Positions 40,320 through 48,379 of a stretch of 64,000 nt of DNA are shown here, in pieces. The notes beneath the pieces were generated by a model. That model searched no databases, had not been told where the DNA came from, and was given only the letters and a program-made list of their open reading frames with translations. Origin of the DNA: Vogesella alkaliphila (GTDB lineage: Bacteria > Pseudomonadota > Gammaproteobacteria > Burkholderiales > Chromobacteriaceae). Both the position numbers and the translations under genes were made by a program. Within the stretch, counting starts at the first letter, position 1; each line of letters opens with the position of its first letter. Location of the stretch: contig NZ_BMYW01000001.1 of the NCBI RefSeq assembly GCF_014652475.1, forward strand, positions 292,497 through 356,496. Reading direction: 5' to 3'.

Positions 40320-41057
40320 GTGTTCGCTGACGTGCTACCGGCAGCCATTGCCGCCGTGCTGCTGATGGGGCTGAGCAAGAGTGGCTTTGCCAATGGCTTC
40401 GGGGCCTTTGCCACGCCGCTGATGGCGCTGGCGATGCCGATCACGCAGGCGGCGGCGGTGATGCTGCCCTTGCTGCTGGTGATGGACATGGTCAGCGTGT
40501 TTTCACTGCGCAAATCGGTGGATGGCGTGGTGCTGAAGCACTGCCTGCCAGCGGGGGTGTGCGGTGTGCTGCTCGGCTGGCTGCTGCTCAGTGTGGTGAG
40601 CCTTGCCGTGGTGTCGGTGCTGGTCGGTGCCATGACATTGTGTTTCCTGCTGCAGCGGCTGCTGCCCGCCGGGCGCATCGATTGGCACTGGCGCCCGATT
40701 GCGTGGCTGATGGCGGCGCTATCGGGTTTTGCCAGCTTTATCTGCCATGCGGGCGGGCCGCCGATGATGATGTACTGCCTGGCGCGTAATATGGCCCCCG
40801 GCCATCTGGCCGGCACCAGTGCGGTGTTCTTCTTCATGGTGAATGTGATGAAGTGGCCGCTGTACTACCAGATGAACCTGCTCTCCAGCGGCAATATGCA
40901 CATGGCGCTGGCGCTGCTGCCGGTTGGCATCGCGGGGGTGCTGCTGGGGGTCTATCTGGCGGGCCGCCTGCAACGACAGTGGTTCTATCGGGTGTCGTAT
41001 GCCGGCTTGTTGCTAGCCGGGGTCAAGCTGATCATCGATGGCGCCCAGCGCTGGTAG
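40320..41057 (+). CDS. TSUP-family (TauE/SafE) sulfite/organosulfonate-type exporter
   Basis: The protein has about eight hydrophobic helices. GLSKSGFANGFGAFATPLMAL near the N terminus and SFICHAGGPPMMMYCL in the second half are the repeated TSUP signature. The GTG at 40320 is preceded by GGAGGAAGCC and gives 245 residues. Earlier in-frame starts would run through the iol terminator. Family members export sulfite, sulfonates or other small anions. A link to inositol metabolism is not shown, and it may simply be a neighbour. It converges on the LacI gene at 41133. Confidence 0.78.
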   Translation: MFADVLPAAIAAVLLMGLSKSGFANGFGAFATPLMALAMPITQAAAVMLPLLLVMDMVSVFSLRKSVDGVVLKHCLPAGVCGVLLGWLLLSVVSLAVVSVLVGAMTLCFLLQRLLPAGRIDWHWRPIAWLMAALSGFASFICHAGGPPMMMYCLARNMAPGHLAGTSAVFFFMVNVMKWPLYYQMNLLSSGNMHMALALLPVGIAGVLLGVYLAGRLQRQWFYRVSYAGLLLAGVKLIIDGAQRW

Positions 41058-41132
41058 CCCGCAGTGCGGTCATCGGCGGCCGTTGCCGGCTGTGTTTCCG
41101 CCACGCCTTGGCCCGGCGTCGCACCGGCGCGG

Positions 41133-42134
41133 CTAGGTCGAGCCACGAATGATCAGTTCTCCGGGGAGATTAATCGAGCGCGCTTCGCTGCGGCCCTTCA
41201 GCATGGCGATCAGCGTCGCGACCATCTCCTGCAGCGGCTGGCGGTAGCTGGTCAGGTTGAACGACGGCGTGGCCGCCAGCTCGTCGCCGTCGTAACCGAC
41301 GATAGCCAGATCCTGCGGTACGCGCAGGCCGAATTCGTGTCTGGCGGTTTCGATGACGCCGATGGCCAGCGCGTCGTTTTCACACATCAGCACGTCGATG
41401 CGCTCGGCCGTCGGGGTCTGCTGCAGGTAGGCGCGCAGCGCTTGTGCCGCCGCCCGGTGGTCGTAGCTGCCGGCGGCCAGCTCCGGCACCGTGGTGCCGG
41501 CTTGCTGCTGCCAGAACGCCATGAAGTGGTTCTTGCGCCCCAGTGCGGTGGACAGCGAGCGCGGCCCGGACATGAAGCCGGGGCGGCGGTAGCCTTGTGC
41601 CCACAGGTGCTGATTGATCGCCGCCATCGATATCCTGGCGTCGCAGGACACCGCCGGGATGTGCGCGATGGTGCTTTCCCGCGCCAGCACATACAGCGGC
41701 GGGCGCGAGGCGGGCAGGGTCGATAGCTTCAGCGCCTCGTCCTTGAAGTCGGTGCCGACCAGGATCACCGCATCCACCTGGCGCTGGTCGGCATCCAGGA
41801 TGGCGGACAGGTGGTCGAAGTGCTGGTTGATGTTGATCAGCACCGCGGCCATCTGCTCGGCCTGCAGTGCCTGGGTCAGCACTTCCAGCACCGGCAGTTT
41901 GTAGCTGTTGGCAAAGTCGTCGACCAGAATGGCCACCAGATTGGTGGTCTTGGTCGTCAGGCTGCGCGCCAACAGGTTGGGGCGGTAGCCCAGCTTGGCG
42001 GCTTCCTGCAGCACGCGTTCGCGACTGTGCTCGGCGATGGATGCGCCGGGGGTGAAGGCACGCGTCACCGTCCATTTCGACACGCCGGCGGCCAGGGCCA
42101 CGTCTGCTGCCGTCGCGCGGCTGGGTTTGCTCAT
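41133..42134 (-). CDS. LacI-family regulator, GntR/IdnR-like recognition helix
   Basis: The 333-residue LacI protein has its HTH at about 8-30 (ADVALAAGVSKWTVTRAF) and a sugar-type effector domain. The SKWTVTR recognition helix resembles E. coli GntR (TKMTVSR), which binds an ACCGGT-centred operator. The upstream leader carries three TGCAACCGGTAGCA copies, which are therefore its likely sites. The ATG at 42134 follows AAGGAGAC; an ATG at 42161 would lie inside a palindrome. It is divergent from the TIM-barrel / dehydrogenase / binding-protein operon, which it probably represses until a cyclitol or its product is present. Confidence 0.85.
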   Translation of the reverse strand: MSKPSRATAADVALAAGVSKWTVTRAFTPGASIAEHSRERVLQEAAKLGYRPNLLARSLTTKTTNLVAILVDDFANSYKLPVLEVLTQALQAEQMAAVLININQHFDHLSAILDADQRQVDAVILVGTDFKDEALKLSTLPASRPPLYVLARESTIAHIPAVSCDARISMAAINQHLWAQGYRRPGFMSGPRSLSTALGRKNHFMAFWQQQAGTTVPELAAGSYDHRAAAQALRAYLQQTPTAERIDVLMCENDALAIGVIETARHEFGLRVPQDLAIVGYDGDELAATPSFNLTSYRQPLQEMVATLIAMLKGRSEARSINLPGELIIRGST

Positions 42135-42143
42135 GAAGTCTCC

Positions 42144-42177
42144 TTGGAAAATATTTTCCAATTTTAATTAAAATTGG
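42144..42177. promoter_or_regulatory. Two overlapping AT-rich palindromes upstream of the LacI gene
   Basis: TTGGAAAATATTTTCCAA (42144-42161) is a perfect 18-bp palindrome. It overlaps the perfect 20-bp palindrome CCAATTTTAATTAAAATTGG (42158-42177). The first fits the GGAA-N6-TTCC pattern reported for RpiR-type IolR sites, so this operon may answer to both the LacI and the IolR protein. Confidence 0.6.
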
Positions 42178-42187
42178 AAAAATTTTC

Positions 42188-42217
42188 TTGACTTTGTTTA
42201 TGGCGAGCTACTACTGT
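42188..42217 (+). promoter_or_regulatory. Sigma70 promoter of the 42.5-45.5 kb operon
   Basis: TTGACT (42188-42193), an 18-bp spacer and TACTGT (42212-42217) place the start site next to the first TGCAACCGGTAGCA at 42226-42239. Confidence 0.55.
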
Positions 42218-42225
42218 AACGTCAA

Positions 42226-42394
42226 TGCAACCGGTAGCAAAGCGAAGACGGCAAGCTGGTGACGGAGTCCTCATCCAAGCCGTCCTTTTTTGAGCAGCAA
42301 TTGCAACCGGTAGCATTAGTGGCAAAGGGAAGGCGGGCAGCTGGTCATGGTCAGGCGTTCCCCTTTTTTATGCATCGTTTTGCAACCGGTAGCA
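42226..42394 (+). repeat. Leader with three TGCAACCGGTAGCA repeats and two terminator-like hairpins
   Basis: The 14-mer occurs exactly at 42226-42239, 42302-42315 and 42381-42394 (steps of 76 and 79 bp). After the first copy, GACGGC/GCCGTC forms a stem followed by six T (42286-42291). After the second, GGGAA(GGC)/(GCG)TTCCC is followed by six T (42364-42369). The two units also share AGCTGGT in the loop, so they are diverged tandem duplicates. The 321-bp gap between genes is filled by this leader, the promoter and the palindromes. Confidence 0.65.
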
Positions 42395-42455
42395 AAGTGC
42401 GGTCGCAATGCATGGATGCCGCGGCAGACACAACAAAACCCACATGGAGATTGAG

Positions 42456-43265
42456 ATGAGCAGTCAGGATCAGCAGCAAGCCAGCCCATTCACGCTGGCG
42501 GTATGTGCCGAAATGGTGTTTCGCGATTTACCCATCGTGGAGCGTATTCACCGCATTCACGACCTGGGCTTCCAGGTGGAAATCTGGGACTGGACCCGCC
42601 ACGACATCGATGCGCTGGTGCGTACCGGCGCCACCTTCTCCTCGATGACCGGCTACATCCGCGGCACGCTGGCCGACGCTGCCGGTGCCGAGCAGCTGCT
42701 GCACACCGCGCGCGAATCGATCCCGGTGGCCAAGGCGCTGGGCATTCCGCGGCTGAATCTGCACGGCACCGGGCTGGACAACAAGGGCCTGCCGGTGCAG
42801 CCGGCGCACCACGTCAGCGGCGCCATGTGGCTGCAGGCGCGCGACACCCTCAATCAGCTGGCGGACTTGGGCGAGCGCGAAGGGGTGACCTTCGTGCTGG
42901 AAAACCTGAATACCGCGGTGGATCACCCCGGCGTGCCGTTTGCCCGCGCCGAAGACTGCCTGGCGCTGGTGGCGGCGGTGAATCGCCCCGGCCTCAAGCT
43001 GATGCTGGACCTGTACCACGCCCAGATCGGCGAGGGCAACCTGATCGAGCTGCTGCACAAGTGTGCGCCGCATATCGGCGAAATCCAGGTCGCCGACGTA
43101 CCCGGCCGCTGCGAGCCGGGTACCGGCGAGATCAACTATCCGGCCATCGCCCGGGCGCTGCAGGCGCTGGGCTACCGCGGCAGTATCGGCCTGGAGGCGT
43201 TTGCCTCCGGCGACGACGAGCTGGCGCTGCGCCGTTTCCGCGACGCCTTCACGCTGCCGGCCTGA
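42456..43265 (+). CDS. Hydroxypyruvate-isomerase-like TIM-barrel protein
   Basis: The 269-residue xylose-isomerase-like TIM barrel has VCAEMVFRDLPIVERI at the start, LNLHGTG, TFVLENLNTA, LKLMLDLYHAQIGEGN and IQVADVPGR, which are features of the Hyi/IolE-like group. The Glu, Asp and His metal ligands are in place. Its reaction is unknown; isomerisation or epimerisation of an oxidised inositol derivative fits the operon. It is first in a unit with an inositol dehydrogenase and an inositol-binding protein. GGAG lies before the chosen ATG at 42456. Rhizobial rhizopine clusters include a comparable TIM-barrel gene (mocC), but equivalence is inference. Confidence 0.78.
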   Translation: MSSQDQQQASPFTLAVCAEMVFRDLPIVERIHRIHDLGFQVEIWDWTRHDIDALVRTGATFSSMTGYIRGTLADAAGAEQLLHTARESIPVAKALGIPRLNLHGTGLDNKGLPVQPAHHVSGAMWLQARDTLNQLADLGEREGVTFVLENLNTAVDHPGVPFARAEDCLALVAAVNRPGLKLMLDLYHAQIGEGNLIELLHKCAPHIGEIQVADVPGRCEPGTGEINYPAIARALQALGYRGSIGLEAFASGDDELALRRFRDAFTLPA

Positions 43266-43307
43266 GCCAGCTGCTGCATTCATCCCCCACAACATAAGGA
43301 GTGAGAC

Positions 43308-44339
43308 ATGTCTTCCACCAAACCTGTCGCCGTGGCGCTGATTGGCGCCGGCCGCATCGGCGCCTCGCATGCCGAGATCGTTGCCCGCCGCCTGAAAAAC
43401 GCCACCCTGGCCGCCATCGCCGACCCGGCGCCTGGAGCAGCCGCCAGGCTGGCGGACACGCTGGAATGCCCGCTGACCTATACCGATGTCGATGAACTGC
43501 TGGCCAACCCGGATATTGAGGCGGTGATCATTGCCACACCGGCACGTTTCCATACCAACCTGGCGGTAGCCGCCGCCCGTGCCGGCAAGGCGGTGTTCTG
43601 CGAAAAGCCGATGTCGCTGACGCTGGCAGATGCCGAACTGGCCATGGCGGCTGCCCGCGAGGCCGGCGTGCCGCTGCAGGTGGGTTTCAATCGCCGCTGG
43701 GATCAGGCTTTTGCCGAGGGCAAGGCGGCGATCGAGTCCGGCAAGGTGGGTACGCCGCAATTGCTGCGCTCGCTGACCCGTGACCCAGGCCCCTTTGGTG
43801 GGGATCCGGCTCGCATTCCTTTGTGGACCGTGTTTTTTGAAACCCTGATCCACGACTTTGACACGCTGCTGTGGCTGAACGCCGGTGCCCGCGCGACTGA
43901 GGTATACGCAGTGGCCGACGCGCTGGTGCGCCCGGACTTCAAGGACAAGGGTTTTCTGGATACCGCGGTGGTTACTATCCGTTTTGATAATGGTGCGGTG
44001 GCAGTCGCGGAGGCCAACTTCTGCGCCACCTATGGCTACGACATCCGTGGCGAGGTATTCGGCTCCGGCGGCATGATCAGCATGGGCGATGTGCGCCGCT
44101 CCAGCATGACGCTGTTCGACAAGGATGGTGTTTCCAACGATACCTGGCGGCTGGATACCGACCACTTCATCGATGGCTACACCGCCGAGCTGCACGCCTT
44201 CGTGGCCTCGGTGCGCAACGGCCGCAACAGCGGCCCGGACGGGGCGGATGCCAAGGCGGCGCTGGAAATCGCGCTGGCCTGCATTGCCTCGGTGACCGAG
44301 CGCCGCCCGGTGGCGCTGGCCGACATCCGCGGCCGCTAG
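43308..44339 (+). CDS. Gfo/Idh/MocA-family inositol dehydrogenase, possible MocA role
   Basis: The 343-residue NAD-dependent oxidoreductase has ALIGAGRIGASHAEI, FCEKPMSLTL with the catalytic Lys, GFNRRWDQAF, SLTRDPGPFGGDP and ETLIHDFDTLLW with Asp and His. The insertion around FGGDPARIPLW makes it longer than the paralogue at 21221. In this operon it probably oxidises a modified inositol or a scyllo-inosamine-like compound, as MocA is proposed to do in rhizopine catabolism. A plain scyllo- or myo-inositol activity cannot be excluded. GGAGTGAGAC precedes the ATG. Confidence 0.8.
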   Translation: MSSTKPVAVALIGAGRIGASHAEIVARRLKNATLAAIADPAPGAAARLADTLECPLTYTDVDELLANPDIEAVIIATPARFHTNLAVAAARAGKAVFCEKPMSLTLADAELAMAAAREAGVPLQVGFNRRWDQAFAEGKAAIESGKVGTPQLLRSLTRDPGPFGGDPARIPLWTVFFETLIHDFDTLLWLNAGARATEVYAVADALVRPDFKDKGFLDTAVVTIRFDNGAVAVAEANFCATYGYDIRGEVFGSGGMISMGDVRRSSMTLFDKDGVSNDTWRLDTDHFIDGYTAELHAFVASVRNGRNSGPDGADAKAALEIALACIASVTERRPVALADIRGR

Positions 44340-44514
44340 TGCTCACCGCAGTAGTCATAACCGTCCGTCCGCGCCGCTGGCCATGCGGTGCCTGTTGCCG
44401 GCGCGGACGGGCAACGCAGTAGCAGTCTGAAACAGCGTCATTTTCCGGCGGTCTTCCTGCGGGAAGGCGGCAGGTAATTCGGTGGTACTTAAATAAAACA
44501 CAGGAGATACACCA

Positions 44515-45453
44515 ATGAAACGTTTCATCAAACATGCTGGTTCTGTGGTGCTGGTTTCCCTTGCCATGCAGGCCATGCCGGCCTCCGCCGCCCGGCTGGG
44601 CGTGACCATGGCTACCTTCGACAACAATTTCCTGACCATTCTGCGCAACAACATGAAGAGTTACGCCGCCAGCCAGAAGGGGGTGAACCTGCAGCTGGAG
44701 GACGCGCAGAACGACGTTGGCCGCCAGATCAGCCAGGTGCAGAACTTCATCGCGCAGAAGGTGGACGCCATCGTGGTCAGCGCGGTGGATACCAGCACCA
44801 CGCCCAAGATCACCAAGCTGGCGCAGGCAGCCGGCATCCCGCTGGTGTTCGTCAACCGCATGCCCACCGACAAGACCCTGCCGCCGAAAGTGGCGTTTGT
44901 CGGCTCGGATGATTCGGTGTCCGGCACCATCCAGATGAAAGAGGTGTGCCGCCAGCTCAACGGCAAGGGCAGTGTGGTGATCATGATGGGCGACCTGGCC
45001 ACGCAGGAGGCGCGCTTGCGCACCAAGTACGCGGAAGAGGTGATGGCCAAGGCGCCGTGCAATGGCATCAAGGTGGTGGAAAAGCAGACCGCCAAGTGGT
45101 CGCGCACCGAGGGCCGCGATCTGGTGATGAACTGGATGACCGCCGGCCTGAAGTTCGATGCCGTGGTGGCCAATAACGACGAAATGGCGCTGGGCGCGAT
45201 CCAGGCGCTGAAGTCTTCCGGCAAGCTGGAGAAGACCGTGGTCGCCGGCATCGACGCCACCCAGGATGCGCTGAACGCGATGAAGACTGGTGACATGAAG
45301 GTAACGGTATTCCAGGACGCCGCAGCCCAGGGCAAGGGCGCGGTGGATGCTGCGATCCGGCTGGCGGCCGGCGAGAAGGTGCCCAGCATGATCTGGGTGC
45401 CGTACGAGCTGGTGACCGCGGCCAACTACAAGAGCTACCAGAGTCGTAATTGA
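44515..45453 (+). CDS. Orphan inositol-type periplasmic binding protein
   Basis: The 312-residue protein has a signal peptide (MKRFIKHAGSVVLVSLAMQA, cleavage after PASA) and is a clear paralogue of the binding protein at 29158, with the same length and long shared blocks such as [12 protein letters not shown] and [14 protein letters not shown]. No ATPase or permease gene accompanies it, so it presumably loads the transporter encoded at 30159-32817, widening its substrate range. It could be the functional match of rhizobial MocB. It closes the operon before the terminator at 45531-45557. Confidence 0.83.
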   Translation: MKRFIKHAGSVVLVSLAMQAMPASAARLGVTMATFDNNFLTILRNNMKSYAASQKGVNLQLEDAQNDVGRQISQVQNFIAQKVDAIVVSAVDTSTTPKITKLAQAAGIPLVFVNRMPTDKTLPPKVAFVGSDDSVSGTIQMKEVCRQLNGKGSVVIMMGDLATQEARLRTKYAEEVMAKAPCNGIKVVEKQTAKWSRTEGRDLVMNWMTAGLKFDAVVANNDEMALGAIQALKSSGKLEKTVVAGIDATQDALNAMKTGDMKVTVFQDAAAQGKGAVDAAIRLAAGEKVPSMIWVPYELVTAANYKSYQSRN

Positions 45454-45530
45454 CGAGCGGCACCATGCCCGCCAGCGCGGCGGCTGGTGCTGGTGTCGTT
45501 GGCAGTTGTTGTCTCCCGCTTGGTAAGCCT

Positions 45531-45557
45531 GGGCACCCCGATGGGGTGCCCTTTTTT
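45531..45557 (+). terminator. Rho-independent terminator after the orphan binding protein
   Basis: Perfect stem GGGCACCCC / GGGGTGCCC with a 3-nt loop and six T. Confidence 0.92.
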
Positions 45558-45683
45558 GCGGGTGCCGACGTCCGCGCTGGCGCCAGCATCTGGCCCGCCG
45601 CTTGGTCGCCCGCGTCGTGCGGCGGGATGCGGTGGCCGTTGCGGCGCGGTGACAGGCCGGCCGGGCTTGTCGGCCAGGGTTCG

Positions 45684-46715
45684 CTACACGTTGGCCGGGG
45701 TATAGGTGATGAACGGCAGGCTGCTTTGAAGCGAGCCACGGGTGGTCTTGTTCTGGATCGCCGCCACCATCGCCTCCACCAGCCGGCTGGCCAGCCACTC
45801 CTGCGGGTGCGACAGCACCATGCTGACGCGCCGTTCGATCAGCGCCTGGCGCGTCACCGCGGTCAGGTCCAGACACACCGTCACCAGTCCCGGCGGCGGA
45901 TTGCCGTCCTTCAGCGCCTGCAGCACGCCCTCGATACCGCCGCCGGCAATATAGATGCCGGTCAGGTCCGGGTGCTGCTTCAGCAATTCCAGCGTCGCCG
46001 ACTGCGCCAGGTGGATGTCCTCCAGGCTGATCAGCGTGTCCAGCAGCTGGAACTGTGGCGCGAATTCACGGAAATACGAGCGGAAGCTCATCTCGCTCTG
46101 CTCCTGGCACAGGTAGCGGTGGCTGCCGACGATCACCCCCACCTTGCCCGGCGCCGGCGCCAGCTCGGCAATCGCCCACGCCGCGGTGCGGCCAACCTTG
46201 CGGTGGTCGACGCCGACATAGCCGCTGCAGCTGTCTGCGGTGAGGTCGGAAATCAGCGCGAACACCGGGATGCCGCGCGCCGTGATGTCGTCGATGGCCT
46301 GGCTGACCAGCGGGTGATCGGCCGCCACCAGCGCGATGGCATCAACCTTTTTGCTCAGTTCGTACAGCTTGGCCACCACGTGTTCCGGCGTCAGTTCGTC
46401 GAGAAACGCCACCAGCGCCTTGCCGGCGGGCTGCATCTGCGTCCGGGTCGCCGCCTCCAGCACGCTGCCCAGCTCGCTGTAGAAATGGGTGCTGCTCTTT
46501 TGCAGGATAAAGCCCAGCCGGTAGCCGGCGGTGCGCTCGTCCAGCCGGTTGCGGATCAGGCCGGCGCGGCGAAAACCCAGCCTCTCGGCCGCCGCCAGCA
46601 CCCGCTCCGCCGTCTCCTGGCTGACGCTGGCGCGCTTGTTGATCACCCGGTCCACCGTGGCCACTCCCACCCCGGCCTCGCGGGCCACATCCGTCATTGT
46701 CGGTCCCATTTTCAT
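45684..46715 (-). CDS. LacI-family regulator divergent from the moc-like operon
   Basis: The 343-residue protein has a LacI HTH close to the N terminus (MTDVAREAGVGVATVDRVINKRASVS) and a sugar-type effector domain. ATGs at 46715 and 46709 are both possible starts. It is divergent from the desaturase-like / Rieske / reductase operon. The 189-bp region between them carries TGATAGTTTCTATCA and repeated TGATAG half-sites, one pair overlapping the operon's start codon, a layout that suits steric repression. The recognition helix is close to that of the regulator at 25614. Confidence 0.86.
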   Translation of the reverse strand: MKMGPTMTDVAREAGVGVATVDRVINKRASVSQETAERVLAAAERLGFRRAGLIRNRLDERTAGYRLGFILQKSSTHFYSELGSVLEAATRTQMQPAGKALVAFLDELTPEHVVAKLYELSKKVDAIALVAADHPLVSQAIDDITARGIPVFALISDLTADSCSGYVGVDHRKVGRTAAWAIAELAPAPGKVGVIVGSHRYLCQEQSEMSFRSYFREFAPQFQLLDTLISLEDIHLAQSATLELLKQHPDLTGIYIAGGGIEGVLQALKDGNPPPGLVTVCLDLTAVTRQALIERRVSMVLSHPQEWLASRLVEAMVAAIQNKTTRGSLQSSLPFITYTPANV

Positions 46716-46724
46716 ACCTTGTAT

Positions 46725-46739
46725 TGATAGTTTCTATCA
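46725..46739. promoter_or_regulatory. Operator TGATAGTTTCTATCA
   Basis: Perfect 6-bp arms around TTT sit ten bases before the LacI start. A related TGATAGCTATTGA lies at about 46759-46771, and direct TGATAGAAA repeats lie at 46896-46914 across the start codon of the divergent gene. Confidence 0.6.
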
Positions 46740-46895
46740 TTCAATTTTCACCATCAAATGATAGCTATTGATGCCAAGTGAAGCGGCCGGATTGTACGCT
46801 GGCGCTGGCTGATTATACTCGATTACATCCTGTAGCCACTTGATTGCCAACAAGTAAACGCCAGCAGGAGTATCACGATACAACACATCATAGGA

Positions 46896-46914
46896 TGATA
46901 GAAAATGATAGAAA
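46896..46914 (+). promoter_or_regulatory. Direct TGATAGAAA repeats over the mocD-like start codon
   Basis: TGATAGAAAATGATAGAAA places two operator half-sites 10 bp apart, about one helical turn. The ATG at 46905 lies in the middle. A weak AGGAT is the only candidate ribosome-binding site, so the start is tied to the operator sequence. Confidence 0.45.
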
Positions 46915-47990
46915 ACAAGCAAGTCCGGGATTACAGTCTCGATGGCCCCTGCGGCCAGCAGGCTGCCGCGCGCGGCCTGGTGTCGGCACAGTGGTTTGCC
47001 TGCAGCGTGGACCGCAAGCAGATGAAGCAGTTGATGCAGCGCGACGACTGGCAGGCGCTGAAATACCTGGGCAGCTGGCTGCTTTTGCTGATCGGCAGCG
47101 GCGTGCTGGCCTTTCACGCCTGGGGCACGCCGTGGGCGCTGCCGGCCTTTCTGCTGTACGGCCTGCTATATGCCGCCGGCGAGCACGGCTCACATGAGCT
47201 GTCGCACGGCACGCCGTTTCGCACTGGATGGCTGAACACCTTCTTCTTCCAGCTCACCTCTTTCCTCGCGCTGCATGAAACCGTGTTCTGGCGCTGGAGC
47301 CACGCCCGCCACCACACCGACACCATCATCGTCGGCAACGACCGCGAAATCGCCTTCCCGCGCCCGGTAAAACTGGCCGGGCTGCTGGCCGATTTCTTCT
47401 TCCTCAAGTCTGGCAGCATCGAGCTGGCGCGCACCGTGCGCCACGCCTTCGGCAGCGTCAGCGCCGCCACCCGCTCCTTTGTGCCGGAATCGGAAATCGG
47501 CCGCATGATCCGCGCCAGCCAGGTCTACACGCTGATCTTCGCCGCCACCATTGCCGCCTGCGTCTACAGCGGCAGCATCCTGCCGGCAATGTTCATCGTG
47601 CTGCCGCGCTTCTACGGCTCGCCGCTGACGCAGGTGTTCAACATTACCCAGCACGCCGGCCTCGCCGAGGACGTGCTGGACCATCGCCTGAACACCCGTA
47701 CCGTGATCTTCAACCCGCTGTTCGCCTTCCTGTACATGAAGATGAACTACCACGTGGAGCACCACATGTTCCCGATGGTGCCGTTCTACAACCTGCCCAA
47801 GCTGCACGCGCTGATCAAGGAGCAGTGCCCGCCTACCCACCCAGGCCTGGTCGATGCCTACCGCGAGATCATTCCGGCCCTGTGGCGCCAGCGCAGCGAC
47901 CCCGGCTACACCATCCCGCGCCAGTTGCCGCCACTGCCGGCCAGTCACCGCGTTGCGGCCAACCCTGAAGCCGTGCGCAGCTACGCCTGA
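46905..47990 (+). CDS. mocD: MocD-like fatty-acid-desaturase-family oxygenase
   Basis: The 361-residue inner-membrane di-iron protein has the three His boxes of the desaturase/alkane-hydroxylase superfamily: HGSHELSH (94-101), HARHH (133-137) and NYHVEHH (about 285-292), with hydrophobic segments at about 55-90, 115-130 and 205-225. It is followed by a Rieske ferredoxin and a ferredoxin reductase, the exact trio of rhizobial MocDEF, which demethylates 3-O-methyl-scyllo-inosamine. An oxygenase acting on a methylated inositol or inosamine is the best reading given the flanking inositol genes. A lipid or sterol substrate cannot be excluded from sequence alone. Confidence 0.78.
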   Translation: MIENKQVRDYSLDGPCGQQAAARGLVSAQWFACSVDRKQMKQLMQRDDWQALKYLGSWLLLLIGSGVLAFHAWGTPWALPAFLLYGLLYAAGEHGSHELSHGTPFRTGWLNTFFFQLTSFLALHETVFWRWSHARHHTDTIIVGNDREIAFPRPVKLAGLLADFFFLKSGSIELARTVRHAFGSVSAATRSFVPESEIGRMIRASQVYTLIFAATIAACVYSGSILPAMFIVLPRFYGSPLTQVFNITQHAGLAEDVLDHRLNTRTVIFNPLFAFLYMKMNYHVEHHMFPMVPFYNLPKLHALIKEQCPPTHPGLVDAYREIIPALWRQRSDPGYTIPRQLPPLPASHRVAANPEAVRSYA

Positions 47991-48045
47991 ACACCGACAA
48001 CCGCGCCGGCCCGCGCCGGCGACACCCACCCCGAGGAGCCCCACC

Positions 48046-48366
48046 ATGAGCCACTGGATTGCCGCCTGTGATGTCGACGACATCGAGCAGGAAGACGTGC
48101 TGCGCTTCGACCACGCCGGTCGCACCTATGCCATCTACCGCGCGCCGGATGACCAGTTCTACGCCACCGCCGGCACCTGTACCCACGAAAAGGTGCACCT
48201 GGCCGACGGCCTGGTGATGGATCACATCATCGAATGCCCGAAGCACAACGGCCGCTTCGACTACCGCAGCGGCAAGGCGCTGGGCGCGCCGGTGTGCGTC
48301 AACCTGCAGACCTACCCGGTGAAGCTGGAAGGCGGCCGGGTGTGGATTGCGCTGGCCGACGCCTGA
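48046..48366 (+). CDS. mocE: MocE-like Rieske [2Fe-2S] ferredoxin
   Basis: The 106-residue protein binds a Rieske cluster through CTH (45-47) and CPKH (64-67), followed by NGRFDYRSG. The length and motif spacing match the MocE ferredoxin family. It should pass electrons from the reductase encoded next to the oxygenase encoded before. GAGGAG precedes the ATG. It lies 55 bp after mocD and 13 bp before the reductase. Confidence 0.9.
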   Translation: MSHWIAACDVDDIEQEDVLRFDHAGRTYAIYRAPDDQFYATAGTCTHEKVHLADGLVMDHIIECPKHNGRFDYRSGKALGAPVCVNLQTYPVKLEGGRVWIALADA

Positions 48367-48379
48367 ACGGAGCCGCACC

